64,000 nucleotides of DNA from Lutispora thermophila DSM 19022 (lineage in GTDB: Bacteria > Bacillota > Clostridia > Lutisporales > Lutisporaceae): the NCBI RefSeq assembly GCF_900142105.1, contig NZ_FQZS01000009.1:1-64000 (forward strand), in the 5' to 3' direction. Of the stretch, positions 44,588-53,300 are shown in pieces. The number at the start of each line of letters is the position of its first letter. The first letter of the stretch is position 1. Below the pieces are notes generated by a model that saw only the letters and a program-made list of their open reading frames with translations, searched no databases and was not told the origin of the DNA. A program made the position numbers and the translations under genes.

Positions 44588-44804
44588 CAGACTCTAATTC
44601 AACACAGATACCTGAATCAACCAAATCTAGTTACCTCATTCCTTTTCCAAACCAATCAATGTTCTAGCTCACCTGACAAACTCTAAGCCAATTTGATCTT
44701 ACTACCCAACTTGTTTTAACCGAAAAAGATTAACTTCGTTATCCAATAAACTAACCTAAACATTGGAAACCTGACAAACTTATCGTTGGTTGAATTAGAG
44801 TCTG
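44588..44804. repeat. 217-nt element closed by a perfect 16-bp inverted repeat
   Basis: CAGACTCTAATTCAAC (44588-44603) and GTTGAATTAGAGTCTG (44789-44804) are perfect complements. Inside, CAATGTT (44657-44663) and AACATTG (44759-44765) give a nested 7-bp stem, TAAC-TTC-GTTA a small hairpin, and ACCTGACAAACT occurs twice. There is no coding frame and no flanking target duplication. It could be a structured non-coding RNA or a miniature transposon-like repeat; I recognise neither. Confidence 0.5.
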
Positions 44805-44807
44805 CAG

Positions 44808-44828
44808 GAAAGATGTTCGCCATCTTTC
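44808..44828 (-). terminator. Hairpin downstream of metH
   Basis: GAAAGATG and CATCTTTC form an 8-bp stem with a five-base loop, about 55 bases past the metH stop on the minus strand. Confidence 0.45.
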
Positions 44829-44883
44829 TTACTTATAGTATATCACATAATCAATAAAAAATATACATAAATTTTCAGAAAAT

Positions 44884-47280
44884 TTAATTTTTCTTCACTC
44901 CATTTATAACCATTTCCGCAACCTTCACTGAATCTCTGGCATCCTTTACATAAAAGTCCGCCCCAATCATGTTTGCATAGTTTTCATTTAGTACGGCTCC
45001 TCCTGCCATTACAACACAATCTGGACAATGAAGCTTGAGAGCTTTTATGGTTTCTTCCATGCTTTGTACAGTTGTTGTCATCAAGGCGCTTAACCCTACT
45101 AAAGGAGCTTTTACTTCCTTAACCTTACCAACAATTTTCTCCGTGGGCACATCTTTGCCCAGGTCATACACTTGAAAACCGTAGTTCTCCAAAAGTATCT
45201 TTGCGATGTTCTTGCCTATATCATGAATATCTCCCTTAACAGTTGCTATTACAATATTTCCTTTATTTATAGCTCTATCATGTGAGGAGTTCTTCATAAT
45301 ATCTTCTTTTATAACTTCAAATGCGTTTTTCACCGTTTCTGCAGACAATATAAGCTGAGGAAGAAATATTTCTCCCTTTTCATATTTTTCCCCTACTATA
45401 TCTAAAGCAGGTATAAGGTAATTATCAACTATCTCCAAGGCTTTAAATTCTTTAAGAAACTCCCTGACTGTCTCTTTTACCTCTTCTTTCAATCCATCGA
45501 TTATAATTTTCTTTAAATCTTTGTTGGTTTTATTATCATTATTTTCAGGTTTAGCTTTTGAATCTGCATATGCATTTATATACTCCTTGCTATCCTTGTC
45601 ATGATTCCACAGAACATTAAATGCTCTAACTGTATCCCTCATATCAGCATCCATGGGATTCATAATAGGTGCATCCAGACCAGCTGAGAGGGCTGCTGCC
45701 AGAAATGTCCTATTTAATAGGCTTCGTGCAGGCAGCCCGAAAGATACATTGCTGACTCCAAGAGTGGTCATCACTCCCAATTTCTCCTTAACCAGTCTCA
45801 CTGCTCTTATAGTTTCCTTTACTTCCTTTTGTTGAGCTGAAGCTGTAAGAACAAGACAATCCACTATTATATCTTCTTTTGGTATACCATACTCGCCGGC
45901 TCTTTTTATTATCTTTTCTGCTATCTTCAACCTTTCTTCCGCTGTTTTAGGTATTCCCCCATCATCTAATGTAAGAGCCACCACCAAGCAGCCATATTTT
46001 TTTACAATGGGGAAAATAGTTTCCATAACTTTATCTTCCCCATTGACTGAGTTAATTATGGGTCTTCCGTTGCAAACCCTTACTCCTGCCTCAATAACCT
46101 TCGGTTTTACACTGTCTATCTGCAATGGAAGGTTTACTATTCCTTGTATTTCCTTTATAGCTCTTACCATCACAGTTTCTTCATCCATCTCCGGAATCCC
46201 TACATTCACATCAAGAATATGAGCCCCATTGTCTTTTTGGTCCACCGCTTCTCTCAAAATATAGTCCATATCGTCCTTCATTAAGGCTTCCTTCAGCTTT
46301 TTCTTGCCTGTAGGATTTATTCGTTCTCCTATTATCTTTACTTCCCCACCTAAGGTTACTGTGCAAGTGGAAGAGCTGGCTGCCGTAATCCTTTCGATAT
46401 GAGTTTTAACAGGTTTCAAGCCTATCAAGGCATTCTTAAGTTCCCTTATATGTTCCGGAGTAGTACCACAGCAGCCCCCTAGTATTCTTACTCCTGCTTC
46501 AGCCATTTGTCTACCATAGGCTGCAAACATCTCAGGAGTTATTTCGAATATGGTTTCACTGCCCGCCATCTTGGGCAATCCTGCATTGGGCTGTACTATC
46601 ACAGGTATCCTTGAATATTTGAGAACTTCATGAACTAAAGGCATCATCTCTTTCGGTCCTAGCGAACAATTGATGCCTAAAGCTGCTATTCCAAGATTTT
46701 GCAGTATATTAACCATGGTCAGCGGATCTGTACCTGTGAGAGTTCTTCCATCCTCTTGAAATGTCATGGTACATATTATGGGCAGGTTGGAGTTCTCTCT
46801 TGCCGCAAGTATGGCAGCTTTGGCTTCATATATGTCTGACATAGTTTCTATTATTATAATATCTGCACCTGCTAAAGCTCCCGCCAAAACTTGCTCCTTG
46901 AAAGCTTCATAGGCTTCTTCAAAGCTCAAGCTGCCATAGGGTTCCATAAGCTGGCCCAAAGGGCCCACATCCAGAGCCACCAATTTATCTTTTGCTGCTT
47001 TTGTGGCTACTTCTACTGCCCTTGTTATAACATCATTCAAGTTAAGACCTGTATCATTTAATTTATACCTGTTGGCACCAAATGTATTGGTTGTTATCAC
47101 ATCAGCCCCTGCATCTATATAAGCCCTATGTATCTTTTCAATGACTTCCGGCTTCTCAATATTGTATCTTTCAGAAAGCTCTCCCGCTTTCATTCCACAG
47201 GCCTGAAGCATAGTCCCCATGGCCCCGTCGAATACTAAAAATTTATTAAAATCAACATTCCGACTCATTTGCAACTCCAC
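44884..47280 (-). CDS. metH: Cobalamin-dependent methionine synthase (homocysteine, folate and B12 domains)
   Basis: The 798-residue protein has a homocysteine-binding barrel (1-290) with zinc ligands GINCS and GGCCGTTP, and a pterin-binding barrel (about 310-560) with GERINPTGKKKL and GVSNVSFGLP. A B12 cap and cobalamin domain (about 600-798) follows, with the base-off motif GDIHDIGKNI. The AdoMet-binding reactivation domain of E. coli MetH is missing and is supplied by the overlapping upstream gene. It transfers methyl from methyl-tetrahydrofolate to homocysteine. metF, which makes methyl-tetrahydrofolate, lies divergently nearby. Confidence 0.93.
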   Translation of the reverse strand: MELQMSRNVDFNKFLVFDGAMGTMLQACGMKAGELSERYNIEKPEVIEKIHRAYIDAGADVITTNTFGANRYKLNDTGLNLNDVITRAVEVATKAAKDKLVALDVGPLGQLMEPYGSLSFEEAYEAFKEQVLAGALAGADIIIIETMSDIYEAKAAILAARENSNLPIICTMTFQEDGRTLTGTDPLTMVNILQNLGIAALGINCSLGPKEMMPLVHEVLKYSRIPVIVQPNAGLPKMAGSETIFEITPEMFAAYGRQMAEAGVRILGGCCGTTPEHIRELKNALIGLKPVKTHIERITAASSSTCTVTLGGEVKIIGERINPTGKKKLKEALMKDDMDYILREAVDQKDNGAHILDVNVGIPEMDEETVMVRAIKEIQGIVNLPLQIDSVKPKVIEAGVRVCNGRPIINSVNGEDKVMETIFPIVKKYGCLVVALTLDDGGIPKTAEERLKIAEKIIKRAGEYGIPKEDIIVDCLVLTASAQQKEVKETIRAVRLVKEKLGVMTTLGVSNVSFGLPARSLLNRTFLAAALSAGLDAPIMNPMDADMRDTVRAFNVLWNHDKDSKEYINAYADSKAKPENNDNKTNKDLKKIIIDGLKEEVKETVREFLKEFKALEIVDNYLIPALDIVGEKYEKGEIFLPQLILSAETVKNAFEVIKEDIMKNSSHDRAINKGNIVIATVKGDIHDIGKNIAKILLENYGFQVYDLGKDVPTEKIVGKVKEVKAPLVGLSALMTTTVQSMEETIKALKLHCPDCVVMAGGAVLNENYANMIGADFYVKDARDSVKVAEMVINGVKKN

Positions 47281-47923
47281 ACTTTCTGTACATACAATTT
47301 TTTTCTTCGCATCTGCTGCATTTGCATTTTACAATATTTTCTTCTCCTCTCTGAAACCCTATTAAGGCAGTCACGGACTTCCTTGGAATCATTACGTAAT
47401 TATTATTCACTGAAAGCCCAATTCTTGTATAAGCTCTGAGCACTTCAATGATAACCTTTTGATTGGTTATTGACAGATCCCCATATCCCGGGCTGTATCT
47501 ACTTGTTATATTATATCCTTCCCTTTGTGCCATCTCCCTCATGTTTTCCTGTACCTTATCACATAAAGCTTCTATTGCAGCAGTGGCACATGCATCCATA
47601 ACTATTGCTTTGGTAAGGTTTATCCTGGAATAGTATTGGATCCTCTTGTCCACCTCAATGCCCAATGTGGCTGCCATAAGAGCACATCTATCCGAGTTGT
47701 GCAAATGTTCTCCCAGAGATTTGCTTTGGAAAATGATGTTTGTATTCTTAAGAATAACTTTTTCGCTTTGATTTTCTATATCATATATATTATAAACATA
47801 GTTTCTCCTCATGATTTCTTTTATTTCAATCATAGCTTCGTCTATTAGTTTTTCCATGACTTCATCAATGCTCTGATTCTTATAGCCTAAGTACCTTAAA
47901 ACTTCTTTCCTGTCAATATTCAC
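47252..47923 (-). CDS. Methionine synthase reactivation-domain protein
   Basis: GTG at 47923 follows CGGAGGG. The 223-residue protein corresponds to the MetH activation domain as a separate chain: EVLRYLGYKNQ, a central RCALMAATLG, and SRYSPGYGDLSI, the RxxxGY AdoMet-binding signature. It ends in a cysteine-rich tail CKCSRCEEKNCMYRKCG not found in the E. coli domain, perhaps an Fe-S cluster for the reducing electron. It overlaps metH by 29 bases, so the two are co-translated. Confidence 0.88.
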   Translation of the reverse strand: MNIDRKEVLRYLGYKNQSIDEVMEKLIDEAMIEIKEIMRRNYVYNIYDIENQSEKVILKNTNIIFQSKSLGEHLHNSDRCALMAATLGIEVDKRIQYYSRINLTKAIVMDACATAAIEALCDKVQENMREMAQREGYNITSRYSPGYGDLSITNQKVIIEVLRAYTRIGLSVNNNYVMIPRKSVTALIGFQRGEENIVKCKCSRCEEKNCMYRKCGVANESEC

Positions 47924-47993
47924 CTGAATCCCTCCGATTTAGAATATATTACACATAAATATACAGAAAATCAAGTGATTATATATAATTGTC

Positions 47994-48022
47994 TTGACAA
48001 ATGTTACTCCTTAGCTTAAAAT
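47994..48022 (+). promoter_or_regulatory. Consensus promoter of the metF transcript
   Basis: TTGACA (47994-47999), a 17-base spacer and TAAAAT (48017-48022) place the start near 48029. The transcript leader of about 430 bases then holds element copy B and the SAM riboswitch. Confidence 0.8.
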
Positions 48023-48038
48023 TTCTCATAAATATAAT

Positions 48039-48143
48039 AAAGGCTTCCTATTGAATCATTTAACAACTAAGGAAGCCTTTCTTGGAACCCTTTGCGAAAA
48101 AGTAGAATCATAACTTTCCTATGGTCATAAAATTTAATAATTA
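48039..48143 (+). ncRNA. Structured leader element, copy B, just upstream of the SAM riboswitch
   Basis: AAAGGCTTCCT (48039-48049) pairs with AGGAAGCCTTT (48070-48080). This is followed by CTTGGAACCC, an AGTAGAATCATAA block and CCTATGGTCATAAAATTT, which align with copies A and C. It lies between the metF promoter and the aptamer, so it is transcribed. It ends where the riboswitch P1 stem begins. Confidence 0.55.
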
Positions 48144-48255
48144 CTTATCCAGAGAGGTGGAGGGACTGGCCCTATGAAACCCGACAACCGGCATTCTCAT
48201 TCCAATGCATCGGTGTCAATTCCTGCAGGATTATACACGGGTCCTGAGAGATAAG
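48144..48255 (+). ncRNA. SAM-I (S-box) riboswitch aptamer
   Basis: The conserved core is plain: AGAGAGGTGGAGGGACTGGC, CCTATGAAACCCGACAACC, GGTGTCAATTCCTGC and a closing GAGAGATAAGAG. P1 is formed by CTTATC and GATAAG. Binding of S-adenosylmethionine stabilises P1 and shuts off the gene. It controls metF. Confidence 0.95.
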
Positions 48256-48296
48256 AGTAACATGTGCACAAAGCATATGATGCTTTATAGGTTTGT

Positions 48297-48330
48297 AAGG
48301 TTGCTTTCTTATCTGAAGGCAACCTTTTTT
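48297..48330 (+). terminator. Regulated terminator of the SAM riboswitch
   Basis: AAGGTTGC pairs with GCAACCTT followed by a T-run. The loop contains TCTTATCT (48307-48314), complementary to AGATAAGA (48249-48256) at the 3' side of P1, giving the expected antiterminator when SAM is scarce. Confidence 0.85.
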
Positions 48331-48457
48331 AGTTAGGTCGCTTCATTATTATGAAAATGCAAAAATATTCAGAAATAATGGGATTATGATGACAATAGGA
48401 AATGAGATGCTCCCTTCCCATTACATAAGCAGACAAGTTCATGAGAGGAGGATAAAA

Positions 48458-49351
48458 TTGAAAATAAAATATCTTTTTAGAAAAAAACCAGTAATATCCT
48501 TGGAGATATTTCCCCCAAAGCCCGAATCACCAATTGACACTGTTTTGGAAACAGTAGACGCTTTATCTGCCTTAAGACCGGACTTTATGAGCGTTACTTA
48601 TGGAGCCGCAGGGAGTACCAAAGGCCCTACCGTGCAAATTGCAGATATTATAAAAAACAAATACGGCATAGAAGCACTAGCCCATGTTACCTGCATAAAT
48701 TCCACAAAATATGAGATAGATGGTATTTTACATCAACTCAAAAAATCAAATATTGAAAATATACTAGCCCTTAGAGGCGACAAACCAAAGGATGAAATCT
48801 ATGCTGCTCGAAAACATAAGGAATATGAATATGCATCGGATCTCATTGCTCATATAAAAAGCCTAGGGAATTTCTGCATAGGTGCTGCATGTTACCCGGA
48901 AATTCATCTTGAAGCAGAGAGTCGTGAAGCTGATCTGCTCAATTTGAAAAGAAAGGTTGACCTAGGCGCTGATTTTCTCATAACTCAGCTTTTTTTAGAC
49001 AACAATTTTTATTATGATTTCATGGAAAAAATAAGCGTAATGGATATATCCGTTCCTATATCAGTAGGAATAATGCCAGTCATTAATAAAAAGCAAATAG
49101 AACGTATAACCAGTCTCTGTGGAGCAAGTATTCCTGCAAAATTCAGGCGCATTCTGGATAGATATGAAAATAACCCGGAAGCTTTAAAAGAAGCCGGTAT
49201 TGCCTATGCAACCGAGCAAATTATAGATCTTCTTTCATCTGGTGTGGACGGAATCCATTTATATACCATGAATAAGCCTGAAATAGCTATAAAGATCCTA
49301 GGACAGATATCTAACATCAGAAGACATCTTAAGAACCTCAACTATGCTTAA
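48458..49351 (+). CDS. metF: Methylenetetrahydrofolate reductase
   Basis: TTG at 48458 is chosen over an ATG at 48386 because GAGGAGG (48445-48451) precedes it and the product then starts LKIKYLFRKKPVISLEIFPP, like other MetF proteins. The 297-residue barrel has the catalytic FPPKPE segment, SVTYGAAGST, and ALRGDKP. It reduces methylene- to methyl-tetrahydrofolate with FAD, supplying MetH. No MetV partner is visible nearby. Confidence 0.93.
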   Translation: MKIKYLFRKKPVISLEIFPPKPESPIDTVLETVDALSALRPDFMSVTYGAAGSTKGPTVQIADIIKNKYGIEALAHVTCINSTKYEIDGILHQLKKSNIENILALRGDKPKDEIYAARKHKEYEYASDLIAHIKSLGNFCIGAACYPEIHLEAESREADLLNLKRKVDLGADFLITQLFLDNNFYYDFMEKISVMDISVPISVGIMPVINKKQIERITSLCGASIPAKFRRILDRYENNPEALKEAGIAYATEQIIDLLSSGVDGIHLYTMNKPEIAIKILGQISNIRRHLKNLNYA

Positions 49352-49366
49352 AACCCATTTCATTAA

Positions 49367-49400
49367 TATGGCCGGATTATTATTTGAAATAATCCGGCCA
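49367..49400. terminator. Bidirectional terminator between metF and the hydrogenase operon
   Basis: ATGGCCGGATTATT (49367-49380) pairs perfectly with AATAATCCGGCCAT (49387-49400). Confidence 0.8.
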
Positions 49401-49452
49401 TTATTTAGGAAAGGGTTAATGAAACTAGCTTGCTTTATTTGAATTAATATAT

Positions 49453-49695
49453 TTATATATTAGGTATAACTTTGCTTTTAAAGAACTCTCTTGCCTCTTC
49501 GGGTAAAACATTATACTTTTCACCATCAATTGAAACAGTTACACCTTTATTCTGGCATTGCTTGGCACAAAATGTAGCTTTAAAATCAACTTTATCATGC
49601 AAAGAATTTTCTTCAATAAGCTGTTGGAATGCTTGAATTACATTGTATGAGCCTTTTAGATGGCAAGAACTGCCGATGCATACATTCACTTTCAT
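49453..49695 (-). CDS. Thioredoxin-like [2Fe-2S] ferredoxin, distal copy
   Basis: The 80-residue protein reads MKVNVCIGSSCHLKGSYNVI with a second pair FCAKQC, the four-cysteine pattern of the thioredoxin-fold [2Fe-2S] domain also found in NuoE/HydC. It is the last gene of the hydrogenase operon, 3 bases after hydA, and is a clear paralogue of the first gene (56658-56903). It may carry electrons to or from the hydrogenase or its sensor. Confidence 0.82.
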   Translation of the reverse strand: MKVNVCIGSSCHLKGSYNVIQAFQQLIEENSLHDKVDFKATFCAKQCQNKGVTVSIDGEKYNVLPEEAREFFKSKVIPNI

Positions 49696-49698
49696 AAT

Positions 49699-51399
49699 TT
49701 AGCCCTCCTGGTTTTTCGAAGCATATTCCACATGAAGCAATTCATGGACTCTTCCTTTTAAGATACCATTGTATAATGACATCATAAGTGGATTTTCCTC
49801 GGAGCGCTTTATGTTGCATAGCTTGTCAGCTGAATACAATCCTTTTCCTCTCATTACTCTCGCTTCATAAGGTACAAAAGGTTGTCCTCCGCCGTTTATG
49901 CATCCGCCTGGGCAAGCCATGACTTCAACAAAATCATAATGTTCTCCTTCTTTGATCCTTTCAATAAGATCGCTGGCATTTTTCAAGCCGCTGACAATGG
50001 CAATCCTTACTTCTCTGTCTCCATACATTATGGTTGTCTCTTTTACGCCTTCCATTCCACGGACGCCTTTATAAGCAATGGACATAAGTCCTGTATTTGA
50101 TTTATCTGAAGCAATTCTTCTCAATACAGCTTCTGTAACACCACCGGTGACTCCGAATATGACACCTGCTCCAGTCATTGTTCCGAAAGGCATATCAATG
50201 GATTCAGGTTCTAACTCACTGAATACAATGCCTGATTCCTTAATCATCTGTATAAGTTCCTGAGTTGTGATAACATAATCAACATTAGGTATTCCATTAA
50301 CCTTGAACTCATCGCGGGTAGCCTCGAACTTCTTTGCTGTGCAAGGCATTACAGCAACATGAACAGCTTTTCTTGATGAATTTTTGCTTTCTTCTTTTAT
50401 TATTGCTGCAAACATCTGCATAGGTGAGCGGCAAGTAGAAACATGGGGTAGTAGTTCAGGATAATTCTTTTCGCAATATCTAACCCATGCAGGGCAGCAA
50501 GATGTAAACAATGGCATATCCTGTTTGCCTTCTTCTAATCTCTTAAGAAGTTCATTGGACTCTTCCAAAACAGTCAAATCTGCACCGGTGGAAGTATCGT
50601 ATATTTCATCAAATCCCATACGACGAAGGGCCGCAACTATTTTTCCCATGGCATTTTCTCCATCGGATAATCCCAATTCTTTGCCCAATCCCACTCGTAC
50701 AGCAGGTGCAATTTGAACTGTAACCTTCGTATTTTTATCATCTAGAGCCTTCCAAACTTCAGCTGTATTATCCTTAACTACGATAGCACCTGTAGGACAT
50801 ACAACGGCACATTGACCACAACCAACACATGGAGATTGAGCTATTGGAGCATCAAAGGAAGTGCTAATGGTCATCTTTGATCCTCTGTGAGCAAAATCGA
50901 TGGCTCCCACATTCTGAATTTCGTTGCACATTCTTACACAGTCACCGCATAGTATACATTTATTTGTATCTCTTGTTATAGATGGAGAAGAATCATCAAC
51001 TTTTGGTTCAGCTGCTGTATTTGGAAAACGAACGTTCTGAATATTGAATCTCATTGCCAAATCCTGTAGCTTGCATTTGCCGTTATTATTGCAGGTTGTG
51101 CAATCACGGCAATGGTTGGCAAGAAGCAGTTCCAATATATTTTTTCTATACTTTCTCAGTCTTTCAGTGTTAGTTTTTATTTCCATGCCTGCTCTGGGAG
51201 GAGTTGAGCAGGCAGCTTCCAGGCTTCCTCTCTCAGTCTCTACCATACACATACGGCATGCGCCATAAACTGAAAGCTCTGAATGATAGCAGAATGTAGG
51301 CAATTTTATTCCTACCTTGCGAATTAGCTCAAGAAGATTTTTCTCTCCATTTATTTCAACCGGTATACCATCTATTATCATATATTCTTTGTTTCCCAT
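49699..51399 (-). CDS. hydA: [FeFe]-hydrogenase catalytic subunit
   Basis: The 566-residue protein carries an N-terminal [2Fe-2S] site (C37, C48, C51, C64), a His-ligated [4Fe-4S] site (H96, C100, C103, C109) and two [4Fe-4S] sites (C148-C158 and C191-C201). The H-cluster motifs are intact: TSCCPAW (L1, 299-305), MPCTAKK (L2, 351-357) and MACPGGCINGGGQP (L3). It reduces protons or oxidises H2. With HydB and HydC it forms the electron-bifurcating complex that couples ferredoxin and NADH. No signal peptide, so cytosolic. Confidence 0.95.
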   Translation of the reverse strand: MGNKEYMIIDGIPVEINGEKNLLELIRKVGIKLPTFCYHSELSVYGACRMCMVETERGSLEAACSTPPRAGMEIKTNTERLRKYRKNILELLLANHCRDCTTCNNNGKCKLQDLAMRFNIQNVRFPNTAAEPKVDDSSPSITRDTNKCILCGDCVRMCNEIQNVGAIDFAHRGSKMTISTSFDAPIAQSPCVGCGQCAVVCPTGAIVVKDNTAEVWKALDDKNTKVTVQIAPAVRVGLGKELGLSDGENAMGKIVAALRRMGFDEIYDTSTGADLTVLEESNELLKRLEEGKQDMPLFTSCCPAWVRYCEKNYPELLPHVSTCRSPMQMFAAIIKEESKNSSRKAVHVAVMPCTAKKFEATRDEFKVNGIPNVDYVITTQELIQMIKESGIVFSELEPESIDMPFGTMTGAGVIFGVTGGVTEAVLRRIASDKSNTGLMSIAYKGVRGMEGVKETTIMYGDREVRIAIVSGLKNASDLIERIKEGEHYDFVEVMACPGGCINGGGQPFVPYEARVMRGKGLYSADKLCNIKRSEENPLMMSLYNGILKGRVHELLHVEYASKNQEG

Positions 51400-51402
51400 G
51401 TT

Positions 51403-51795
51403 TTAAACCTCCTTGATTGCATGGAACGGACAGGTTGCTATACAAGCTCCGCACTTTATGCATTTTGTTTGATCGATAGTGAAAGGTTCTTTTACTTTTC
51501 CGCTTATGGCTGTTACCGGACAAGTTCTGGAACACTTTGAGCAACCTTTGCACAAGTTTTCATCTATTACTATCTTCTTTAGTTTCTGACAACTTCCAGC
51601 AGGACATCTTTTTTCGTAAATGTGGGCTTCATATTCATCCCTGAAGCTTCTTATGGTGCTAACTACCGGATTAGGCGCAGTTTTGCCAAGACCGCAGAGT
51701 GCGGTAGCTGAAATAGTATCTGCCAGTTCTAATAGCAGCTCAATATCTCCATCTTCACCTTTTCCCTCTACGATTTTCTCCAAAATAGCTAGCAT
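51403..51795 (-). CDS. hydB: HydB C-terminal fragment made separate by a 22-bp duplication
   Basis: The 130-residue frame starts MLAILEKIVEGKGEDGD and continues HydB: the fourth cysteine of the NuoF-type cluster (TALCGLGKTAP) and two [4Fe-4S] sites (CKGCSKCSRTCP, CIKCGACIATCP). Its ATG lies in the second copy of a tandem repeat whose first copy places TTGGAGAAAA directly before it, so an SD-like site and start were created together. The fragment could be translated. Without the duplication it is continuous with 51755-53299. Confidence 0.75.
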   Translation of the reverse strand: MLAILEKIVEGKGEDGDIELLLELADTISATALCGLGKTAPNPVVSTIRSFRDEYEAHIYEKRCPAGSCQKLKKIVIDENLCKGCSKCSRTCPVTAISGKVKEPFTIDQTKCIKCGACIATCPFHAIKEV

Positions 51796-53299
51796 TTTTC
51801 TCCAAAATAGCTAGCATTCTCTTTGTACCTTCACGGCAGGGAACGCATTTACCGCAGGATTCATTCTGAGTAAATTTCATAAAGAATCGTGCTACTTCAA
51901 CCATACAGGTTTTGCTATCCATAACAACCAGTCCGCCGGAGCCTATCATTGCATGTGCTTTGCTCAAGGAATCGAAATCCAATGGCATATCCAAGTGCTC
52001 CTTAGTCAAGCATGCACCTGAAGGGCCTCCTATCTGAACTGCTTTAAACTCTCCGTCGCCTCTCATGCCTCCGCCTACATCAAATATTACTTCGCCAAGA
52101 GTTGTTCCCATGGGTACTTCTATTAATCCCGTGTTCATTATATTGCCTGTTAAAGCAAAGGCTTTGGTTCCTGGGCTATTTTCCGGTCCAATCTCTTTAA
52201 ACCATTTAGCTCCTTTTCGGATGATTAAAGGCACATTGGCAAATGTTTCAACGTTATTGAGGACTGTAGGCTTTCCAAACAATCCCTGTTCTACTGTCCT
52301 TGGAGGTTTTACTCTAGGCATACCCCTGTTTCCTTCTATGGATGCAGTAAGAGCGCTTCCTTCACCACATACGAAAGCTCCTGCTCCACGATTTATATGC
52401 AAATGGAAGCTAAAATCTGTACCTAGGATATTGTCTCCCAATAAGCCATACTCTGTGGCTTGTTGAATAGCCATTTTTAGCCTGTTGACAGCCATAGGAT
52501 ATTCTGCACGAACATATATATATCCTTCAGATGCACCGCAGGCAAGACCCGCAATCATCATGCCTTCCAGCATTCTATGAGGATCCCCTTCCATGATGCT
52601 TCTATCCATGAATGCTCCCGGATCTCCTTCGTCACCATTGCAAACGATGTATTTCTGCTCTTCCTTCTGCCTCTTAACCTGTGACCATTTACGACCTGTA
52701 GGGAAACCGCCGCCTCCTCTGCCTCGCAAATTGGATTCTACTATTTCATTGATTATTTCATCAGCAGTCATGTCGAATAGGGCCTTTTCAAAAGCAGAAT
52801 AGCCGCCTATAGCCAAATATTCCTTTATTGAAGTGGCATCAATATGACCGCAGTGTTCCAAAACAACACGGGTCTGTTTATGATAAAAAGGTATTTCATC
52901 CTGTTTCTTGCATACAGAACCGCTTTTCTGATAAGCAAGTCTTTCAATATGTTCTCCCTGCATTATGGTTTTTTCTATTATTTCTTCGCAATCGCTAAGT
53001 TTTACTTTTGTGTACAGCCATCCCTGAGGTTCTATTCTTACAAGAGGACCCATTTCACAGAAACCATGGCAGCCGCTTTTTTTCATCCCCACAGTATCTC
53101 CATGAGATTCTTCCTGAAGCTCAACAGTGCACGGAATGTTTTTTTCCTTCATAATCTCCACAAATCTATCAAATATTTCAAGAGATCCGCTAGAAACACA
53201 CCCTGTACCTGCACATACCAATATTTTCTTTTTCTGAGCTTCCAGCGATCTGCTGTATATATCACGCAGATTCTTCAAGTCTTCTCTGTTTTTCAGCAT
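51755..53299 (-). pseudogene. hydB: HydB N-terminal part (NuoF-like), frameshifted before its last Fe-S domains
   Basis: The 514-residue frame has an N-terminal thioredoxin-like [2Fe-2S] region (CAGTGCVSSG), the NADH/FMN core GRGGGGFPTGRKW, NGDEGDPGAFMDR, GAGAYVCGEGSAL-like GAGAFVCGEGSAL, and three cysteines of the cluster site ESCGKCVPCREG. It then runs off frame at LEKNASYFGENRRGKR-stop. The cause is the 22-bp duplication at 51774-51817. Intact HydB would have 624 residues. Separated chains would share one cluster across two polypeptides. HydB binds FMN and NADH in the bifurcating hydrogenase. Confidence 0.85.
51774..51817. repeat. Perfect 22-bp tandem duplication inside hydB
   Basis: Two identical 22-bp units, 51774-51795 and 51796-51817, abut exactly. 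Twenty-two is not a multiple of three, so the frame shifts. One unit codes MLAILEK in frame. Confidence 0.95.
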
Positions 53300-53300
53300 G

